Assembly (NCBI GenBank): GCA_028826165.1 | Contig: JAPDFW010000059.1 | Coordinates: 447,001-511,000 of the forward strand | From: Anaeramoeba ignava | Lineage: Eukaryota > Metamonada > Anaeramoebidae | Reading direction: 5' to 3' | DNA: 64,000 nt | Shown: positions 24,998-36,900 of the stretch, in pieces | Layout: each line of letters starts with the position of its first letter | How positions within the stretch are numbered: the first letter of the stretch is position 1 | The notes under the pieces: model-generated | The model's database searches: none | What the model was told of the DNA's origin: nothing | Seen by the model: only the letters and a program-made list of their open reading frames with translations | Made by a program: the position numbers and the translations under genes

Positions 24998-27608
24998 TTA
25001 ATTTGAATCAATATCTTCTAAATTCATTCCTTCAAAAAGTTTATGTTTTAAAGCTTGTTCTGCAGTAATTCTATTTTCTGGGAAATAGTCACACATTTTT
25101 AGAATTAAATCTAAAAATAATAAATGTTCAGGATCATTTGAGATGAGATCTCTAATTTTTGGTAATCTTTCAACACGTTCTTTACTTTTACTACTTGAGA
25201 ATATTTTAGGAACATTTAAAAGGTTATGAGAATTAAAATATTTAGAAGCATCTCCACTAAAAATAAATAAAAGAAATTTAAATTTGAATTTTTTTTTGAA
25301 TTTTAAAATGAAAATTTCTTACTTAATTTGTTTAACTAAATTAATTGGAATTTGACCAAAAACTTTTTCCATCATTGCTAAATGTTCAGAATTTTCATGG
25401 GTTTGAAACAAAACAGTTCCTGTATATATTTCCATAAGAATGCAACCGATACTCCATATATCACAACTAAATGACCAACCAAGTCCTAATTAAAAATAAA
25501 GATGAAAATAAAAAATGAAAAAGTGGAACAAAAAAAATTTTTTTTTTTCGAAATTTGATCAAATATAATTATAAATAGAACTATAAATAGAACTACCTAA
25601 AATCACTTCAGGAGGTCTATAATGGCGAGTGCAAACAATTGTGGAATGATATTCATTGATATTAATAGCGTTTCCAAAATCAATAAGTTTAATAGATGAA
25701 GAGTTTGGAACTTTCAAATCAAAAACTTTGTGATTTGATTGGGAATTTCTAGAAGAAAATTGATTAGAGTTATCATTAACAGGAACAAGATGAAACTTTC
25801 TTGAGCGAAGTAAGATATTTTCAGGTTTTAGATCAGTATGAGCAGTATTATGAGAATGGAGAACTAAAGTGTATATTTTAAGGAAAATTGAATTTTTTTT
25901 TTTTTGGTTGAGCAAAGAGAAATTGTTTCCAACCGATTCAATGACCAGTTCTTTTTTTTTTTTTTTTGGAAATAAGATGAAAAAAAATGTGCGAAAATGT
26001 TGACTATTTACAGTTGACTGATTTGAGGATTTCTACTGTGACTTTTTTCACATATGGAAATGGAAATCCTCGATATCGATTCATTTTGAGGAAATCATAA
26101 AGAGAATATCCTAATTGTTCGAAAACAATACAAAAATGATCTTCGAATGTAAAGTTATCATATAATCGAACAATTCCACTTTTTTAACCAAAATTTTTCA
26201 ATATAAATGAATTATATTAAAATTTTAATATTATTTTAATATAAATTTTTTTTTTTGTTTTATCAACAATTTATTTTCTGGATCTTCTTTATTAAGTTTT
26301 GTAAGTATTTCAACTTCATATTTCGCTGCGCGACAATATCTTTCTATATTTCTAATAATTTTTAAAGCAACTTTTTGGTTATTTGTTGTATCTTTACATT
26401 TTAGAACTCTTGAGAAAGTTCCTAAGATTTTTATTAAATTTAAACAATTTCAATTTGATTTTGATTTTGATTTTGATTTTAATTTTGATTTTAATTTTGA
26501 AATGAATTTAAACAATTTTTGAAATGAATTTAAACAATTTTTGAAATGAATTTAATTTTAATTTTGGATTTGGTTTTGATTTTGATTTTTATTCAATTTA
26601 AACAATTTTTGAAATGAATTTGATTTTGATTTTGATTTTAATTATTTTGATTTTGATTTTGATTTTGATTTTGATTTTGATTTTAATTTTAATTTTGATT
26701 TTGATTTTGATTTTGATTTTAATTTTAATTTTTGATTTTAATTGGTTTGAAATATACCTTCTCCAAGAGTTTTTATAACCAAATCTAATTAAAATAAATT
26801 TTAATTAATAAAAGTGTTATTTTTATTTTGGTTTTGGTTTTGGTTTTTGGAATTTAAAGAGAAAAAAAATACATTTAGGTGTTATATAATCTCCTTTTTT
26901 AGAAATAATATGACCTTCTTTAGTTGATTTAAAATTAGAATTTCTATTAGGTGATTTTTTATGAGAATTTTTATCTCTTTTTGGTGAATAACTATTTGAA
27001 TTTTCTGATCGAAATTTTGAATTCTAAATTTTTGAAAAAAAAAGAAATTTTGTTTTTTTCGTTTTTGTTTCAAAAATTTAGATAAGAAGAATAAAAAGTA
27101 ATTGAAAATTAAAATCTAAATCACTTGTCTAGAATTTTTTTGATTTGTATTATGGTGATGATGATAGTGATGTTTTTGATGCGAATAATGATAGTGATTA
27201 TGATTATGATTATGATTATTATTATGATGGTAATGATGATTATGACGATAATGTTTATGGTTTTCATTTTTATGTTGAGAATAATGATCTGTTTTTGGGA
27301 AATGATTATGATGATTATGATGTCGGTTATGATTTTGATGATGAATTTTTTCGTTAAAAGTTTTTTCAACTGAACTTTTTTTTTGATTATCAGAATATTG
27401 ATTTAATCTAGAATAATCATAATTTCTATTTGAAATAATATTTTCATTAATATAAGTATCTGAATTTCTAAAATAACGAGAAGGAAATTCTTTTGATTTT
27501 GATTTTGATTTTGATTTTGGTTTTGATTTTTGATTTTGATTTTGATTTTGATTTTTTTCTTTTTTTAGAACGATGTGAATTTTGATAAGAAGAATTAAAA
27601 TTATTCAT
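24998..27608 (-). CDS. LAMMER/CLK-family protein kinase, 8 exons, about 557 aa, one frame break in exon 1
   Basis: Dual-specificity kinases of this family phosphorylate SR splicing factors. Exons: 27608..27125, 27023..26873, 26784..26758, 26421..26268, 26178..26012, 25863..25597, 25485..25323, 25256..24998. The N-terminus is Ser/Lys- then His/Asn-rich ([18 protein letters not shown]; 27130-27350). Then: [90 protein letters not shown], and [20 protein letters not shown]. The diagnostic signature is [11 protein letters not shown]. The kinase domain keeps Lys, HxD-type TDLKPEN and DFG. In exon 1 one surplus T at 27527-27531 (TTTTT among TTTT hexamers) breaks the frame; the rest is in phase. Confidence 0.88.
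26422..26757 (-). repeat. (TTTTGA/TTTTAA)n intron of the LAMMER kinase gene
   Basis: Intron 3 is dominated by TTTTGA hexamers with AACAATTTTTGAAATGAATTTAA interruptions repeated three to four times. Confidence 0.8.
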
Positions 27609-27941
27609 AAAAATAAAAAAATGAAAAATGAAAAATGAAAAATGAAAAATTAAATTTGGTTATAAAATTTTTATTGGTTTTAAAATTAAAATAGATTTTG
27701 ATTTTAATTTTGATTTTGATTTTGATTTTGATTTTAATTTTGAATTTGATTTTGATTTTGATTTTGAATTTGATTTTGATTTTGATTTTAATTTTGATTT
27801 TGATTTTGATTTTGATTTTGATTTTGATTTTGATTTTGATTTTGATTTTGATTTTGATTTTGATTTTGATTTTGATTTTGATTTTGATTTTGGTTTTGAT
27901 TTTGATTTTGATTTTTAATTAAATTTTTTTGATTTTGATTT
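27609..27941. repeat. (TTTTGA)n spacer between RPA1 3' end and the LAMMER kinase
   Basis: About 35 TTTTGA hexamers (27692-27915), then two copies of TTTTTAATTAAATTTTTTTGA. No gene seen. Confidence 0.9.
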
Positions 27942-30900
27942 TTAATTAAATTTTTTTGATTTTGATTTTAATTGATTCAAAGGATTCATAATATCAAAAG
28001 CACCTGAACCATTAGCACCAACACGACCAACAACAATTCTAGAAGAAGGTGTTCTAAGATCATCATAATCACCATGAAGAACCGATTCAAGAAGGAATTT
28101 AAAAGTAGTTTCGAAGCTCATTTTCTGGAATGGGGAAACTGAGGAATTCATTGTGATTCTATTAAGAGCACGGAAAGTGCCTTCATATGTCATATAATCA
28201 GCAATTAGGGACAAATGACGTGTATCAACGCTTACACTATAAACTTTGAATACTTTTTGGATTTCGAGAATAATTGATTCCCGAGCTGCCTCAACACCGT
28301 ATGTATCTAGAATCGCAGCGATATCGTTACACTCAAGATCTTCAATATCAATCATTGTACTGTAACTGTGTGCTGCGGTTAGATTCACCCCTTCTGTTTG
28401 AAGATAGAACTTGTCTTTTCCTTTGTTCTCCTTTTTTAATACATAACATCTTTGTATCCCTTTTACATTGTGAACTTCTGTTTTTTTACTCGCTTCTTCT
28501 ATCAAACTTGATATCAAAAATTTCGGTGTGTTTAATGGAACGTGAATTGCAAATTGGCATGTTTTGAGTTCTTGATCAACAAGGTTTTGTTTGATTTCGA
28601 TTGGAGTTGATTCTTTTGTATTTTGGGATTTTTCTCTTGTTTTCGTCTTTGTAAGTGTTTTATCAATATTTTCTATTTGATTTTCGTCATTTTCATCATT
28701 TTCATCATTTTCAATTTGATTTTCATTATTTTCAATATTTTCATTTTGATTTTCATTATTTTCATTATTTTCATTATTTTCATTTTCAATCCTAATTGTC
28801 TGATTTCCAGCAACATCTGTTGTATTTTGCTTCTTGTTTTTCTTTGTTAAGCTTTGTTCATCATCTGCTTCATCATAAGTTGCCTTTTCAGTTTTTTTGT
28901 CTTTACGTTGAGCCTCTGTCATATCATCTTCATTATCCAGATTAGAATTTTTATTCTGATCAGTTTCACCGAATTCAGCATCACCTTTTGAGACTGTTTT
29001 GTTAACAATAATATTACTTGAATGATATTTTGAGATTTCCTTATTGATAATCTTATTTAGCAAAGGCAGGAAGAATATGTTTATAATTGAATTAAGAGAT
29101 TCTTGAGTTTTCCCAATTTTTCGGAGACGTTTTGAGCGCAGATTAAGTTTGATATGATATACTCTCTCAGGATTTCCACTAAGAAGCTGCAAAGATTCCG
29201 AGACTTGAATTGACGAGATGACTCCTGAAAGAGAGATATTTGATAGCAAAAGTGCGAGTTGTGTAGCGTCGTCGCGAGTGAGATGATCTTTGAGAGGAAG
29301 TATCATTGTTGGTGTTGATATTTTCTTGCTTGCTGTCATGATAACTTCTCGCAAACGAGGAATTCCCAGTGTTAAATTTGTTGCTCCAAATCCAGCAAGA
29401 TGAAAAGTGTCGTAGAGATTGATTCCGTGAAGATTCGCAAATGTTCTGTTGTCTGAAACGGTAAGATCGTAAACATGTTTGTGTGTTGGCTCAACTTCTT
29501 CAATATTTACAATATCATCGAAATGTATATCATTGTGAATCAAACGCTTTAGAATTTTGTGTTCCTTTGTGCTCATCATGTTTTGATTTAATTTTAGCTC
29601 TTTTTTGAGCAAGAATCGTGAATGAGAACCTTTGAAATGTTTTGTATTTATTCCTGGAATCATATCCTGATCAAGATTTTGTTTCTGCTCGTTTTCTCGA
29701 ATTTTTTCCATTTCAAATGATTTGGATTGCAAAATTGTACCAATTTTAAATGCAAATTTTTGCGCCCAATGATTTGAAAGTTGTAATTGGTGTTGGTCTC
29801 CAATTTCTGCAACAATACCAAATCTATTTAGAAGATGAATCATTAAAGAGAAAGTCTTTTCATCACGGAAGTGTGTTTTGATGGAAACGGAATCTTTTTT
29901 TTGAGTAATTATCGATGTTGTGTTGATTGATGCATCAAGAAATCCTTTTAAAAATGAGGATTTTGATAGTAAAAACCAATTTGGAAGTGTTGGCTTGTTC
30001 AAATCCATGAAACAAAATTGCAAGAAAAGAATCAGAAACGAAGATTCAATTTGGATTTGGTTAGATCGGATATTGTTTGATGTATTATAATTGAAATTTG
30101 AAATATTTTGGATTAAATTGCCTTTCAAAAAGGAAAGATTGGTTGTTTTTGTATCAATTGAAGATAAAAGTCTTTTTCTAAATTCATCAAGAATGCTGTG
30201 GAAACTGGATGTGAAAAGATGGACAATGTGGTTTATTTGAGGAAAGTCTTTCTTGTCGATATTGATTGATATCAAGGAATGGGGATAATTTTTTGAAGAA
30301 GAACCATTGATGAAAAAAATGCCGAGAAAAAACCCGAGTTCGAAATTAAGAGGAATATTAAGTGGGATTGAAGGATCAAGATGAGGATGAGAAGATAAAG
30401 AAGAGGTATTGAAAATATTGTAGAAAAGTGATTTTTGGGAGATGTATTGAGAAAAAGACAGGGAGGAAATTTGGGCATTTTCTGGGATAGATATTCTTTT
30501 TGTAATTGGGATGTAATCTCCGAGAGAAAGAGAAGCGCCTGAAACAGGTACAATTTTGTTGTTTATTTGGCGAAGAAAAGATTTTGCTTTTGTGGCAATT
30601 ACAGAACGACCTGATCTTGTTGTAATTTTCAAGAGAGTTGATGAACCATCTTTGTTTATTGGCAGATGGCGAGTTACAGCCTCTAATGTTTTCCACTCAA
30701 TTTTACCTTTTTTACTAACTGATAAAACTGAATAATTGGATGATTTATCAATGTTGATCAAGGTTGTATCGTTTGGAAAGCGTTCGATAGATGGAGAATT
30801 TGGAGCTGTTTTGGAAATTAAAGAATCAATAAACTCGCCCATTTTTGTTGTTGTTATGAGGTTTGTTTGCTCGTTTTTGAGGATAATTTCTTCTTGCCAG

Positions 30901-33900
30901 TCCACTGAGTTTAGCGTGTTGTGAACGATGATTCCTGATGATGTTGTGAAGCTTTGAGAGGTTTTAACTGAGAAGTCATAAACATATTTGGTTTTGGGGA
31001 TGATTGGTGTGATTTCAACAATTTCATCCCATATGATTTTGCTGTTTATTGCGTTTTCGAGTGTTTTCATTTGTGAGGAGAGTTTTAGTTTGATATTTGG
31101 ATCATTTGCGATGATTTTTTGTATTAAATTGAAGTGTTTTTGGAGAAGACTTCTTGGTATTGTTTTTTTCGGAAGAGATTTGGGTTGTGGAAGAGAAGGG
31201 AAAGAATCTGATAGATGAGCATATATTTCGTGAACAAGTCCATCTATACCTGGGATTAAGTCTTGGAAAGTATTTTGGGGTTGCTGTTTGAATTGGGCAA
31301 TGCTTGGTATTTTGAGAGTATATGTTTTTTTGGATTTGGAATAATGGAATGTGGAGAATATTTGGAGTCTACTGAGAAGAAGAGCTATTGAGTAAGTTGT
31401 TGTTCTTTCAAGAATAGTGTATTTTTTGTGATTGATGCTGTTACTTCGAAGTTGTTGATAAATGGTTTGTTTTTTGGAATTGGGATTTTTTTGGGAAAGA
31501 ATCAAGAACATTGACAAAAATGATTCAATAAAAGGATCATGAGCAGAATATAGAAAATGAGGGAAAGATTGCTGTGATTGAGGGAAAAGATGATGGAAAA
31601 GAAGACAATATTCAGATTGGATATGAAGTGTTAATTTGAAAGTGGATAAAGAGGTATCTATTGAATGAGAATAAACTGAAAAAGCAGAAGAGCGAGCAAA
31701 AGAAAGAAATTCAGAAAGAAGAAGATTTGCAATATCAAGAGAAGGGATATTAGAGAAGGATATGGAAGAAGGATGAGTATCAAGATTATCGACAGATCCA
31801 GAAAAGAGATAAGCCGCACAAACAGAAGCGAAGAAAGATGAAAGATGAATTTTCGAAGGAAGAGGATGATTTAAATAGAGAAACTTTTCAGAACAAGAAT
31901 TTGAAAGAGGAAGATTGTTTGCAACAGGGAGAAAGTGTCCTGTGCGGAGATCTGAGCCGCGAATAGGAATAATATTATTGTTTGAGCGAGTGAGGAAGGA
32001 ATGAGAAGGTGTTGCACATACATGACGACCTGATTTTGTTATGATATTGATAAGAATACCGTTGGGAGGATGCCGAGAGATCTGAGAAACAGGGAGCCAA
32101 TCAACAGATTCGTTGCGGCATATTCCAGGCACAAGAAGATTAAGAGATGATGGGATGTCTAAAACAAGGGAATCAGAAGAGTTGTGAATTTTTCTCGCAA
32201 ATTTTGAGAATTGAGAAAGAAGAGAATCAATGAAATTTCCAATTGGAAGAGTGGATATTGATTTACCAAAACGTAGAATAACACCCTCATCATAAGCAAG
32301 ACTCATCTGTGTTGAGGGTTCGCCTATGGATTGTGCAGCAATGATTCCAACAGTTTCTCCTGGTTGAACAAGACTGTAGAAATATTTAAGAAACATAAGC
32401 GAACGGAATTGTGCAGCGGTTGGTTTGTCAGTTTGGTCTGGAGCTTGATTTGTGCTATATGATATTTTTTGTGGAGATGAGAGAAGATTATCAGGGTTGG
32501 ATTCAATGTATTTCTGGATTTGGTAACTGAGCTTATCGGAAATGGCTCCTAGATTGCGCGAAGGATCAAGAATAGAAATCACAGGATCTATAAAGGGAAG
32601 AAGTTTGGCAAGGCCTGTGTATGATGAGAATATATCTTGAGGGAGAAGATGAGCGAAATCTGGATGTGATTTTGCAAATTTTTCAAGAAGGGTTTTGGGG
32701 TTTTTGAATTGGGTTGTTTGTTTGACTGCGGATTTTTGTATAAGAGATATTTTTTGGTTCATATCAAAAACAGAGTCTTCATTTTGTTCGAGAATTTTGT
32801 CGACTATTGAGCGATTATCTATTTTTTCTGAGATTTCGTTTGTATGTTTTAAATTTTCATCTGAATTTTCATTTAAATTTTCATCTGAATTTTCATTTAA
32901 ATTTTCATCTGAATTTTCGTCTGTTTTTTCCAAATTTTTTGCAATTTTCGACAAACGAGAAATGGTTTGAGAAATCAAAGCAGAATTGTATTGTGTTGCT
33001 TGACGATCATAAGAAAGAGCTTCTCTTGTAGAAAGAATACGGGCAACAACCTTAGGTTGGTATTTATCAATAAGAGCACGACAATTACGGAGAACGAAAA
33101 TAAATTGGTCAAGAAATTTTGATTTCGAGACATCGATGCCATCCTCGCCATAGAGGAATTGGATAATACTTCCATCGGAATCTCTGACTGTTGAATCGTA
33201 GTGAACACGAAGACCTTCGAGATGCTTAATAAGACATCGTTGGAGATAACCACTTCGACTTGTCTTGACTGCTGTATCAACAAGACCTTCACGGCCTGCC
33301 ATTGAATGGAAGAAATATTCTGGCGGAGATATTCCTGTCAGAAAACGATTGCGCACAAATCCTCCTGCTCGTGCTGTTAAATCAAAAGGCGCAAAACAAG
33401 GCAGGCTTTTTCCACTCGTCATAAGAGGTACTCTTCTTCCCTCTAATTCTTGTTGGCCAAGTAGGCATGATATTTGAGAGAAGTTTACTACGCTTCCCTT
33501 GGCTCCGGAACTAGTCATTAATGATAGGAAATTTTGTGGGAATCTTTTCACTTGTCCGACTGGAATTGATTCTTCAATTATTTTAGTTGTGATTTTACTG
33601 AGTGCGCTTTTCATGAGGGAATCTAGTTTGCCGCCTGATTGTTCAGGATCTGCGGCTATTTTATGGCGTAATTTACTTCTAATTTGAGCGCGATGAATAG
33701 ATTTGAGGAGATTATTTTCATCTTCATCTTCATTTTCGTTTTCCAATAAATTTTCATCATTTTCATTTTCATTTTCATCTTGATTTTTATTTTTTGGATT
33801 TGGATTTGATTCTGAACGAAGTGGAGCTTCATCAACAAATTCTTGTGTCACTCTTTCTGCTTCATCATCTGCAGAAACAAAAAGTTCGCGACGAATTTTC

Positions 33901-36900
33901 TCAGCATTTTTGTTCATGAGCATATCATCCATCCCACAAGTAAAACCATGGATCTGAAGATAGTAAGTGAAAAGTCTGCCAAGAGCAGAGAGCAAAGTAT
34001 CGGCAAAGGAAGGACCATATAATTCAAAGACGGAATGAACAAGACCGAAGTTAGAAGCACCGAATTGAGCACGATCAAGAACGCCAGTAAGAAGCTCGTT
34101 CTCGACAACGATGACTGTACCCTCTTCTTTAGCAGCAGAACCTCCCCAAACAGAGACGGGAACTTTAGTATTTGAGACGATTGAGATGGGGTGTTTTCCA
34201 CAAGTGAGATGAGCAAGAAGAAACGAGATGATCTGCTTTCCAGTCCACAAAGGTTTGGGTTTAATGATAGCAGGAATTCCAAGATGGAACCTGGTTTGCT
34301 CTACACTTCGCGGATCGTTGATATCCTCGTTTGAATATGGGGAGAAGAAACTTTGTCGGACACCACGTATCTCGCTCCCATCACCGAAGGCAGAATAAAG
34401 AAGTTGCATAGCTTGTGGACGTGTAAAAAATGTATTCTTTTGAGTAAGAAGAATTCCAGTGACAATATTGTCTTGAATAAGTCCACGCAGAGGACGGCCA
34501 TCGGTACCAGATGTGTATTGCCGTTCTGCGCCAGCGATTTCATACGCCTCAGCGCGGGAGATATGATCCTGAGGGAAGTGGAGATTCATCTCATCACCGT
34601 CAAAATCAGCGTTATAAGAATTACAGTTTGCGTAGTGAAGTCTGATAGTATTCTGTCCATATAGAATTTTAGCGCGATGAGCCATTATACTGGGTTTATG
34701 TAAAGTTGGCTGTCGATTCACAAGCAAAACATCGCCAGCCAGAAGATGTCTTCCGACCTTTTTGGAAGCGAGAAGATCCGCAAAGGGATCTGGGGTTGTG
34801 TTGTTTGCAGGGTTTGAATGAGCGGGGGTGCGTCGCGGTTGTGTGAGTAATTTTTTGCTGAGCGCAACGCGTTGTGGTCTTGTCAGATATTGGAGATTGA
34901 AAATGCTTCCTCGCTCGTCAAGAAGATAGTTGGCACCGGGATAGCGATCGGGTCCGTTGACAACTGCTTGTCGCAAACGTTTGACGTTATGTTGGGTCAC
35001 TGGTTCTGGAAATGACAGTTTTTTTGCGAACCGCAACGGAACACCAATTTCGTTGGTGCGAATTAACGGATCCGGTGAAATAACAGATCTTGCTGCATAA
35101 TTAACACGCTTCCCCATCATGTTGCGACGGAAAAGACCCTCCTTCTTCTCCATCACCTGTCGTATTCCTGGAGTCGGGTGAAAGTCCCGTGAAAATGCTG
35201 CGTCGTATAGGCAGTTCACATTGTATTGAAGCATGTTCCACGCGCCGATAACCCCTCCAAACCGCCGATCAACGACTGTTGTCTCATCATCCTTCTTCTC
35301 TTGATCTTGCTCGCTCTTTTTCGGTGTCTCCATCTGTTTCGACAGCACCATGATCCGCATATTCCATTCCATCACTTTCGCAAAAAATCGTGTTTGCACA
35401 TGATCCGCAAATGTTTCTCCAAGAAAATTCGGCGGACGAAACCGAGGTGGAGTGACAGGCAATACATTCAAGAAGAACATCTCTGCAGTACTTTCTCTTT
35501 GCACACGGAAGTTATCTTGTGTCTTCTGGGAATCGATGTTTTGGGAGTTTTGGCTGAGTGATCCGAAAAGTATATCCATTGAAGTTTTTTCATTTTCCCA
35601 CAGAAGTTTTATGTGTCGCTCCACTTCTATTGTGGATAAGAATTTTGCTTTGCTCCACGGTTTTATCCCTGCTTTTTCTGTCTCACTTCCGTCTTGGTCT
35701 TGCTCCTTTCTCTTCTTTCCGCGTGCTGTGCCGAGAACGTTTCTCATTGCTCTATTGTGTTCTTTTAATTCTTTCCGTTGCCGGGGTGTCAACGGTTTCA
35801 AGAAAATTTTTGTCTGTTTATCTGCCCTGTAGTCAAATGCAACGCCTCCGCAGTTTTCGCAGCGTCTTAGTTTTCCAATTTCATCCAATAATTTTTTGAT
35901 TATTTCTCTCCTGTTCTTCTCTCCATACACAGTCTTCTCGCGCTCCCAACTGCTCTTCATTTCGCTTTGTTGTGCTTCTTTATTCTTCTTCGCGTTTCTT
36001 TCCTCTCTCTCGCTTGTCTGTTTCTTTATCACTCCCGCTTTTTCCAGTATGTTTTCTATCATCCTCTCCACAGTTTCTTCTGTTGTCTCTTTGTTTTTCT
36101 CGCTGGTTTTTTTGCTTTTTTTATTTCCCTTTTGCGTGCTTTCATCTTCCACAAGGAATTCCTTGATGTCGCTTTTTTTTGCTTGTTTTTTTTCGTTATC
36201 CGAGTCAAACAGTGCGTCTGAATCGAATTCGTCTTCATTTTCTTCCATTTCAATTTCTTGGTTCTTTTTTTTGCCCAATTTCTGTTGTTTTCGTTTTTTG
36301 GAGAGTTCTTGTCTTTCTTGTGCTTTTTGATGTTTGTGCATGTTGTAGGAGAGCTTATCCAGCATCTCCATTTCAGAGAAATATCCTTTGTCAAGAAGCA
36401 GTAATTTTGCCATTATTATTTTCAGTCTAATTGGTGATATTTTCATTCTATGGCAGAATAGGCATGTGCATTTCATTAATTTGAATAACATTTTAAATGC
36501 AAATGGGTTATATATTGGTACACATAATCGAATATGTCCGAAGTGACCTGGACATTGTGTGTGACTTTTTATTTCAATTTTTATATAAATTATTATATAA
36601 ATTATTATATAAATTATTATATAAATTATTATATAAATTATTATATTAATTATTATATAAATTATTATATTAATTATTATATAAATTATTATATTAATTA
36701 TTATATTAATTATTATATAAATTATTATATTAATTATTATATAAATTATTATATAAATTATTATATAAATTATTATATAAATTATTATATAAATTATTAT
36801 TTAAATTATTATATAAATTATTATATAAATTATTATTTAAATTATTATATAAATTATTATATAAATTATTATATAAATTATTATATAAATTATTTAATAA

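Noticed and set aside
27121-27373. Open frames on both strands encoding Ile/Met/Tyr/Asp-rich peptides
   Set aside because: They are shadows of the His/Asn-rich first exon of the LAMMER kinase gene.
30272-30696. Additional minus-strand frames inside the intein 2 region as separate genes
   Set aside because: They overlap the intact RPA1-intein frame in other phases and show no recognisable domain.
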